Assembly: GCA_040385875.1 (NCBI GenBank)
Contig: JAZKGO010000045.1
Span: forward strand, 1-29,650
Reading direction: 5' to 3'
DNA length: 29,650 nt
From: JANMZR01 sp040385875
Lineage (GTDB): Bacteria; Bacteroidota; Bacteroidia; Cytophagales; Spirosomataceae
Shown: one piece after another, positions 7,570 to 13,410 of the stretch
Layout of the letters: each line of letters opens with the position of its first letter
Position numbering within the stretch: position 1 is the first letter of the stretch
Translations under genes and position numbers: made by a program
The notes under the pieces: model-generated
Told to the model about the DNA's origin: nothing
What the model saw: only the letters and a program-made list of their open reading frames with translations
The model's database searches: none

Positions 7570-9366
7570 ATGTTTTTACAATCTATGAAGTCACTTTCTC
7601 ATTTAAATAAATATTTTTTTAAATACAAGTGGTATTTAATTTTAGGAATATTTTTCACACTGATTTCTAATCTTTTTGGGATAGTACCCGCTCAGTTGGT
7701 TCGGTATTCTTTGGATTTGGTGAATGAAAACATTACCAATTACTTTTTATTAGACGGCTTTGCCTTGCAAGCTGATTTTTACCAAATATTTGCAAAAACA
7801 GTCCTTTTCTATGGAATTTTAATTTTGATAATGGCCTTGCTAAAAGGTGTGTTTTTATTTTTAGTTCGACAAACTATTATTGTAATGAGCCGCCATATTG
7901 AGTACGACCTTAAAAATGAAATTTATGCGCATTATCAAACTCTACCACTTTCGTTTTATCGAAAGAACAATACTGGCGATTTGATGGCCAGAATTTCAGA
8001 AGATGTGAGTAAAGTGCGCATGTATGTAGGGCCTTCCATTATGTATGGTATCAATCTAGTATTGGTTTTTGTATTGGTTATTTGGTATATGTTTACCGTG
8101 AACCAAACTCTTACTTTTTATGTATTGCTCCCACTACCTATACTTTCGATTAGTATTTATTATGTAAATCAGATAATAATGCGAAGGTCTGAAAGAATAC
8201 AAAGGCAGCTTTCGGCTATATCCACTTTTGTGCAAGAGGCCTTTTCAGGCATTCGAGTTTTGAAAGCTTTTGTTCAAGAAGAACCCTCATCAGTTGCTTT
8301 TACTAAGCAAGCTAATTTGTACCGTGAAAAATCACTCAGTCTCATTAAAGTCGATTCGCTTTTTACGCCATTGATTCAGCTTTTAATTGGGATTAGTACC
8401 GTTTTGGTGGTTTATGTTGGTGGGAAAGAAGTAATGGCAGGGAGGCTTACTGCGGGCAATATTACAGAATTTATCATGTACGTGTATATTCTCACTTGGC
8501 CTGTAACCGCACTTGGTTGGACTACCTCACAAATACAAAGAGCGGCGGCTTCTCAACAAAGGATTAATGAATTTTTGGAGATAAAGTCGGAAATCGTTTC
8601 TCAAAAAAATATTGAAACAGATATAAAAGGAAAAATAAGATTCGAAAACGTGAGTTTCACCTATCCTGATTCTGGAATCCTGGCCATTTCTGATTTTAAT
8701 TTAGAAGTAGAGGCTGGTCAATCGGTGGCTATTTTAGGAACCACTGGTTCAGGGAAAAGTACTGTAGCTAATTTATTGTGCCGCTTATATGATTGCAGCA
8801 AAGGGCGAATCACCATTGACGATTTGCCGATTCAAGATTATAATGTAAACCATCTACGTGAGCAGATTGGCTATGTTCCACAAGATGTTTTTCTGTTTTC
8901 TGATTCTATTTCCAACAATATCAAATTTGGAAAAAATGAGATGCCTCAACCGATTATTGAAAAAGCAGCTCGAGATGCCGATTTATATGATAATGTGGAG
9001 TTATTTACCAATGGTTTCGAAACGGTTTTGGGCGAAAGAGGAATTACACTTTCAGGAGGACAAAAGCAAAGGCTTTCGATTGCCAGAGCCATTGCCCGTG
9101 AACCCAAAATATTGGTTTTGGATGATTGCCTTTCGGCTGTGGATACTAAAACTGAAAATGCAATATTGAATAATTTGGAAGAAATAATGGAGAATAAGAC
9201 CACGGTAATCATCAGTCACAGGGTTTCATCTGCGAAGCTTGCTCACCAAATATTGGTATTGATTAATGGCAAGGTAATCGAGCAAGGAAGCCATGAATCA
9301 TTAATGGCTGCCAATGGATACTATAAAGAATTATACGAAAAGCAATTACAAACTGAGGAGGTTTAA
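7570..9366 (+). CDS. ABC exporter half-transporter, MdlA/MdlB/BmrC-like, with Asp at the catalytic Glu position
   Basis: A 598-residue type IV ABC exporter with a six-helix membrane domain at residues 1-330 and a nucleotide-binding domain at 355-590. Walker A is GTTGSGKST (390-398), the Q-loop lies in YVPQDVFLF, the signature is LSGGQKQR (494-501), Walker B is ILVLDD with D518 followed by D519, and the H-loop is ISHR (H550). The residue after the Walker B Asp is normally Glu. An Asp here is the mark of the degenerate-site half of heterodimeric exporters (BmrC, TM287). The LDDCLSAVD block fits that family, but no second half-transporter is adjacent. The substrate is unknown, probably a lipid or hydrophobic compound. 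The ATG at 7585 is an alternative start. It may be co-transcribed with the next gene, 77 bases away. Confidence 0.92.
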   Translation: MFLQSMKSLSHLNKYFFKYKWYLILGIFFTLISNLFGIVPAQLVRYSLDLVNENITNYFLLDGFALQADFYQIFAKTVLFYGILILIMALLKGVFLFLVRQTIIVMSRHIEYDLKNEIYAHYQTLPLSFYRKNNTGDLMARISEDVSKVRMYVGPSIMYGINLVLVFVLVIWYMFTVNQTLTFYVLLPLPILSISIYYVNQIIMRRSERIQRQLSAISTFVQEAFSGIRVLKAFVQEEPSSVAFTKQANLYREKSLSLIKVDSLFTPLIQLLIGISTVLVVYVGGKEVMAGRLTAGNITEFIMYVYILTWPVTALGWTTSQIQRAAASQQRINEFLEIKSEIVSQKNIETDIKGKIRFENVSFTYPDSGILAISDFNLEVEAGQSVAILGTTGSGKSTVANLLCRLYDCSKGRITIDDLPIQDYNVNHLREQIGYVPQDVFLFSDSISNNIKFGKNEMPQPIIEKAARDADLYDNVELFTNGFETVLGERGITLSGGQKQRLSIARAIAREPKILVLDDCLSAVDTKTENAILNNLEEIMENKTTVIISHRVSSAKLAHQILVLINGKVIEQGSHESLMAANGYYKELYEKQLQTEEV

Positions 9367-9443
9367 AATTTTTGAGACTAGTTAACTTTTGAACGCTGAA
9401 TCTCCCAAAGAATTAATCATTTAAATAATCAATTGACCTCAAA

Positions 9444-10487
9444 ATGAAAAATTATAATGAAATAATAATACAAGCTTGGAAGGCATATGATCCCTCTCGA
9501 ATCATTAATAACGTCGTGGATATCAGTGCTTTAGTAAGTACCAATCATGTTTATAAAATTACTTTTAGCGATGAAGATTTTATAATCGCTAAATTGTCAA
9601 GTTTTGGTCAATATGAACATTTTAAAGAAGACCACCGTATTATTCATTCACTTGCCAATAATCTATTATACCCTTTCGAAAATTTACTGGCCAAAAGTTT
9701 ATTGAAGAATAACAGGGTTTTCACCTATCGGTATAAAAAAGATAAAACAGATGCTTGGGTGGTGTTTTATAACCCTTCAAGAGTAATGCAACGTTTGCCA
9801 AAGCGGTTGGAAGAATCTACTATTAAAAGCTTGGGTAAACAGATTGGCAAATTCCATTTGTCGTGTAGTCGCATTCGGAATGTTTTGCCAAAAAGTAGTA
9901 AAACATTAAGGACAGACATTAATATACTTCTAGAAAGGTTGGATTTAGAGGATCAGAAATTCGGATCAGAAGCAGAAGTGACTTTATTGAGATCGCATTG
10001 TAATTTATTTTTAAAAAATCGCTTAAAATGCAATGCCCAATCATTTGAAACCATCCCCGTTTTTATTGATTGGAATATTGGCAACTTTTCGGTGATTAAT
10101 AAACATGAATTGTTTAGCCGATGGGATTATGATTGGTTCAGGATGAGTAGTAGAATGATGGATTTCTATTTTTTTAGTAGAGTGGTGAGCGATGGCGGCG
10201 ACAAAACGATATTCAGCTATTTGATAGACCCAATGAATGAAGATAGGTTTTTGATTTTTTTGCAAGAATATCATAAAGTGAATCCTTTATCTGCTGATGA
10301 AATTCGGTTTTTAAAAGAGGTATATCGCTTCTTTATTTTAAAATATGTGGTGAGCGATGGCTTGTATTTTTTCAATGATCAATATGCACAGAAATTGCTC
10401 AAAGAGTCCAAAGAAATTTATCTACCTTCTATAGATACTGCCTTCAACGCTGAGCGAATAATTGATTTTTTGAAGATAAAGGCTTGA
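9444..10487 (+). CDS. Kinase-fold (APH/choline-kinase-like) phosphotransferase homologue
   Basis: 347 residues with the order of motifs of aminoglycoside-phosphotransferase-like kinases. A beta-hairpin VSTNHVYKITFSDEDFIIAKLSSF carries the candidate ATP-binding Lys50. The catalytic-loop equivalent is FIDWNIGN (D209...N214, pattern HxDxxxxN with Phe207 instead of His). The metal-binding segment is RWDYDWFRM (D228 or D230). The rest is helical with a Trp/Phe-rich C-terminal lobe (MDFYFFSRVV). The Asp, Asn and Lys needed for phosphotransfer are present, so activity is plausible, but the substrate is unknown and need not be an antibiotic. No resistance function should be assumed. It follows the ABC exporter by 77 bases and is closed by the terminator at 10560-10594. 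Confidence 0.65.
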   Translation: MKNYNEIIIQAWKAYDPSRIINNVVDISALVSTNHVYKITFSDEDFIIAKLSSFGQYEHFKEDHRIIHSLANNLLYPFENLLAKSLLKNNRVFTYRYKKDKTDAWVVFYNPSRVMQRLPKRLEESTIKSLGKQIGKFHLSCSRIRNVLPKSSKTLRTDINILLERLDLEDQKFGSEAEVTLLRSHCNLFLKNRLKCNAQSFETIPVFIDWNIGNFSVINKHELFSRWDYDWFRMSSRMMDFYFFSRVVSDGGDKTIFSYLIDPMNEDRFLIFLQEYHKVNPLSADEIRFLKEVYRFFILKYVVSDGLYFFNDQYAQKLLKESKEIYLPSIDTAFNAERIIDFLKIKA

Positions 10488-10559
10488 TTGTCTGTATAAT
10501 TAAAATTATTTTTTATTGATTTTTTTGCAAAATATTAAGTTTAGATTCGTGAATTATAA

Positions 10560-10594
10560 AAAAAGTCTTCAAAATATTGTTTTGAAGACTTTTT
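10560..10594. terminator. Bidirectional intrinsic terminator between convergent genes
   Basis: A perfect 15-bp stem: AAAAAGTCTTCAAAA (10560-10574), loop TATTG, and TTTTGAAGACTTTTT (10580-10594). The A-tract and T-tract on the flanks let it serve both the kinase-fold gene (plus) and the TolC-like gene (minus). Confidence 0.92.
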
Positions 10595-10645
10595 GCAATT
10601 GATATTATTTTACAGAATAGATTATCCTTTTTAAGTAAATTCCAT

Positions 10646-11962
10646 TTAGTTTATATACTTCCCACTTAATCTATTCAACTCAATTTCATTTATTTTAGCA
10701 TTGTATTCAGCTTCAATGAGTCTGGTTTCAGCAGCCACAGCATTACGTTGGACTTCTCTCAACTCGTAAGCAGTTGAATTGCCCACACGATATCTTTCAA
10801 ATGCAATTTCTGTATTCAAATAGGCAATTTTATAATTTTCATTTTCTAATTTGATGAGTTCTAATGAATTTCTATAATTCTGAAAGCTACGCTCAATCAT
10901 CAAATTCAGTTGTATGATCAAATCCTTTTCTTGTATTTGATTAATTTCAGCATTCAACTTCGCATTTTCGATTCTTCGCTTTAGATTATGACCATCAAAA
11001 ATATTGAATGAGGCACGTAAGCCATAATTAAGGGCTAAAAACTGACTTTGTTTAGTGCCCTGGGGCGCCCCCGCACCGTTATTGTTGGTGCTATAGGTAT
11101 AGCCAGACACAAAATCAACTACTGGCAATTGCGCTGCTTTTTGAGCTTTTATGTCAAGTTCAGCCATGGTATTGTTTAGTTTGGCTTGCAATAGATTTGG
11201 ATTGGAGGAGGTTGCCGCTGATTGAACTTTATCAATCTCCAAAAATTTATCAATTTTGATTGAATCAATAGTGACAAAAGGAATATTGGGCAATCTTACT
11301 AAAAATGTATTTAAAGCCATTTTTGTATTGTTCAGGGCTTGTTCGGCAGCAATCAAATCTGATTTATCTTGGTTGTAATCAACTTGTGAAGAGAGAAAAT
11401 CCACTTTTGAACCTTGGCCCACTTCATATCGATCTTTCGAGAGTTTTAACCTATCACTTGAAATTTCTAAGCCTTTCTTTAAGTTTTTCACTCTTTTTTC
11501 GCCTCTTACCACATCATAATAAGCAGTAAGTACCTGAGCCACGGTATTGGTTATCACCACTTTAGCATTATTTTCTGCCATTAATCTTAATTTCCCCAAT
11601 TGATCTCGGGCGATAAACATCCCCATTCCATCAAATACTGTCCAAACTAATCCAACACCCACATTTCCTGTATTATTTTGTACCCCACGTCTATCTATGA
11701 TTGGAAGCTTATCATCAAAAAACTTTAATTGTGTGTTATTTACGTTATAATTTTTTGCTCCAGTGGCTGTAATGGTAGGCAGCATTCCAGCATTGCCTTT
11801 CGTATTGTTTGATTCAGCAATCTTTATTTGGGTTTTGCTGATTTTTATTGAATAATTATTTTCCAATGCAATGGAAACGGCTTCTTCCTGACTCAACATT
11901 TCTTGTCCGAATATTGAACCACTCAATAAAAATAGATTGATAACTAGGAGATATCTGTACAT
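10646..11962 (-). CDS. TolC family outer-membrane efflux protein
   Basis: A 438-residue protein with an N-terminal signal peptide (residues 1-19, ending SIFGQ). Two long tandem repeats of the OEP family follow, about residues 25-215 and 230-430. Typical pieces are LSQEEAVSIALENNYSIK at the start of the first repeat, Pro-rich turns (GMLPTITATG, AAQLPVVDFVSGYTYS), coiled-coil helices such as RLKLSKDRYEVGQGSKVDFLSSQVDYNQ, and the mirror AFERYRVGNSTAYELREVQRNAVAAE. TolC proteins form trimeric outer-membrane ducts for tripartite pumps or type I secretion. No membrane-fusion protein or inner-membrane pump is beside it, so its partners must be elsewhere. Confidence 0.93.
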   Translation of the reverse strand: MYRYLLVINLFLLSGSIFGQEMLSQEEAVSIALENNYSIKISKTQIKIAESNNTKGNAGMLPTITATGAKNYNVNNTQLKFFDDKLPIIDRRGVQNNTGNVGVGLVWTVFDGMGMFIARDQLGKLRLMAENNAKVVITNTVAQVLTAYYDVVRGEKRVKNLKKGLEISSDRLKLSKDRYEVGQGSKVDFLSSQVDYNQDKSDLIAAEQALNNTKMALNTFLVRLPNIPFVTIDSIKIDKFLEIDKVQSAATSSNPNLLQAKLNNTMAELDIKAQKAAQLPVVDFVSGYTYSTNNNGAGAPQGTKQSQFLALNYGLRASFNIFDGHNLKRRIENAKLNAEINQIQEKDLIIQLNLMIERSFQNYRNSLELIKLENENYKIAYLNTEIAFERYRVGNSTAYELREVQRNAVAAETRLIEAEYNAKINEIELNRLSGKYIN

Positions 11963-11985
11963 AAATAATTAGAGTAAATTAAAGT

Positions 11986-11993
11986 CAAAATTA
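11986..11993 (-). promoter_or_regulatory. Predicted -7 promoter box for the TolC-like gene
   Basis: On the minus strand the sequence reads TAATTTTG, a perfect TAnnTTTG match 24 bases before the start codon. No convincing -33 TTG is seen. Confidence 0.45.
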
Positions 11994-12074
11994 CAACTAT
12001 TAGTTTTATTATTTAGATTGTTTTATAGGCTATTTTACAAATATTTTTAAAGGCAAGGGTGTCTAAATCTGATC

Positions 12075-12635
12075 CTAAACATTAGTCTCCAATTTAATTT
12101 GACATCTTTCATTGGCCAAAAGACCTAAGTTCTCATTTATTTTTAATCTGTTTATCTCATTGTCAAATTCATCTTTAAACATATTTTTTAGTTCTTTTCT
12201 TTTCATTGCTTCCATAAATCGTCGGATATCTTCTTCATTCTCTAAAATTAATTCAGGTATTTTGGTCGGTAGGCCATCAATCCCTTTGGCCACCATTGTA
12301 AAATAGGAGGTATTAGTATGTACTTTTTGACCAGTTGCAATATTTTCAGAAATAACTCTTATTCCTACTACTAAAGAAGAATTACCCACATAGTTTACGG
12401 ATGAATGTAGCGAAACCAAATCCCCCACTTCAATCGGGTGGATGAAATTGACACCATCAATAGAAACAGTTACACAATAGGTGCCAGCATGTTTGGCGGC
12501 ACATACATAGGCTACCTTATCCATCAAGGAAAGTACAATCCCACCATGAATCTTACCACCAAAGTTAGCATAAGAGGGTATCATTAGTTCAGTAATTACA
12601 GTTTTAGAGTAGGAAACTGGTTTTGCTTTCTCCAT
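12075..12635 (-). CDS. Acyl-CoA thioesterase, hot-dog fold (YciA/BFIT type)
   Basis: A 186-residue protein that hydrolyses acyl-CoA to free fatty acid and CoA. The hot-dog domain covers residues 10-130. The active-site region ANFGGKIHGGIVLSLMDKVAYVCA contains the conserved N-x-x-G-x-x-HGG-x-x-x-x-x-MD pattern (Asp as catalytic acid), followed by VSIDGVNFIHPIEVGDLVSLHSSVNYVGNSS typical of the second strand group. The C-terminal tail (residues 135-186) is charged and helical. There is no signal peptide, so it is cytosolic. It is divergent from the small secreted ORF at 12801 and shares a 165-bp intergenic region with it. The acyl-chain preference cannot be deduced. Confidence 0.92.
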   Translation of the reverse strand: MEKAKPVSYSKTVITELMIPSYANFGGKIHGGIVLSLMDKVAYVCAAKHAGTYCVTVSIDGVNFIHPIEVGDLVSLHSSVNYVGNSSLVVGIRVISENIATGQKVHTNTSYFTMVAKGIDGLPTKIPELILENEEDIRRFMEAMKRKELKNMFKDEFDNEINRLKINENLGLLANERCQIKLETNV

Positions 12636-12760
12636 AATTTATTTTTTGATCAAATTACAAGTAAATTGGATGAAAATAATCATAGCACAGCGATTAAATA
12701 TTTGAAGGTCATTGTATTAACAAACCATGAACAATAAACTGAAATTAATTGAAATATTTA

Positions 12761-12792
12761 TTGAACTGTTTTGTGATTAAATTGTATATTTG
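12761..12792 (+). promoter_or_regulatory. Bacteroidota-type promoter of the small exported ORF and perhaps secDF
   Basis: A TTG (-33 element) at 12761-12763 is followed after 21 bases by TATATTTG at 12785-12792, a perfect TAnnTTTG box. It is the best promoter match I found in the window. The expected transcription start is only a few bases before or at the TTG start codon at 12801, so the mRNA would be leaderless or nearly so. Confidence 0.7.
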
Positions 12793-12800
12793 CACTCGTT

Positions 12801-13160
12801 TTGAAAAAAATAAGCAAAATATCGTCCTCTTTTATTGCATTTCTGGCAGTTTTGATACTGCTGGTATCAACCACTTCGGGGTTTGTTTCGGCGAAAGAAA
12901 CAACCGCTTATCAAACAACTAAAGCATCCAAAAACTCAGAAAAATCTGAGGCTGATCATCAGCACTATTTCAATAAAGCTACAATTGAGGCAGTATTTAG
13001 TCAATTGATTAAGAGCTATGATTATGACTCTGTCACATTTTTAATTTCTGATTTTAAGTTTGTTAAACTCGAGACTTTCTCCAATTATCTCAATATATTT
13101 AACAGAGAACTTCATTTAGAAATTTTATTTGAACACCTTGCTGGACCCAACGCACCCTGA
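12801..13160 (+). CDS. Small exported-type protein upstream of secDF; candidate secretion-monitor arrest peptide
   Basis: 119 residues with no recognised domain. The TTG start gives a textbook signal peptide: basic KKISK, hydrophobic core residues 11-22, and a likely cut after V-S-A31. No other in-frame start lies upstream. A polar Ser/Lys/Thr-rich linker (32-52) leads to an amphipathic part (55-110). The protein ends HLAGPNAP, so AGP occupies residues 114-116 and Pro119 is directly followed by UGA. The tail uses CCC, AAC and CCC codons, unusual in this AT-rich genome. The next gene is secDF, 250 bases downstream on the same strand. Short secreted proteins ending in Gly/Pro-rich stall motifs in front of sec genes are known as secretion monitors (SecM has RAGP; VemP precedes secDF2). 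That role is inference here; an ordinary small secreted protein is the alternative. Confidence 0.7.
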   Translation: MKKISKISSSFIAFLAVLILLVSTTSGFVSAKETTAYQTTKASKNSEKSEADHQHYFNKATIEAVFSQLIKSYDYDSVTFLISDFKFVKLETFSNYLNIFNRELHLEILFEHLAGPNAP

Positions 13161-13358
13161 TTTCCCCTAAAATCCTCATTATTTAAAGCAACAATTTAGA
13201 TCCAAATCAATTGGATTGTGAATTTTTTAGAAAAAAGTTCATAATTGCCTTTAAATCAATCAATTGAAGTAAAAATTAAAAACGCATGAAATCATATTGA
13301 TTTCAAAACAAAATCGGTACCTCGAAGCGACGAGATCATTAATAAATTAACTGAAATT

Positions 13359-13392
13359 AGGGCAACCCGAAAGATTTTTTGGGTCGTGCCTT
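13359..13392 (+). promoter_or_regulatory. secDF leader: Strong leader hairpin 18 bases before the secDF start codon
   Basis: Bases 13359-13372 (AGGGCAACCCGAAA) can pair with 13377-13392 (TTTTGGGTCGTGCCTT): 14 pairs, two of them G-U, one 2-base bulge (CG) and a GATT tetraloop. It is followed by an A-run and then the secDF ATG at 13411. No T-tract follows, so it is not a terminator. A second small hairpin, CTCG-AAGCGA-CGAG, lies at 13321-13334. The position suits control of ribosome access to secDF. Confidence 0.6.
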
Positions 13393-13410
13393 AAAAAAAC
13401 AATCAAATTC

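Noticed and set aside
8858..9169. A 103-residue alternative-frame ORF inside the ABC exporter
   Set aside because: It is a shadow of the nucleotide-binding domain sequence in another frame.
9444..10487. Antibiotic resistance (aminoglycoside phosphotransferase) annotation
   Set aside because: Only the kinase fold is suggested; substrate residues do not identify an aminoglycoside enzyme and the catalytic-loop His is missing.
13322..13331. The 10-mer TCGAAGCGAC shared by the secDF leader and the 4650-4659 palindromic element
   Set aside because: A single 10-base match in about 30 kb may be chance, and the flanks are not similar; not enough to call the same repeat family.
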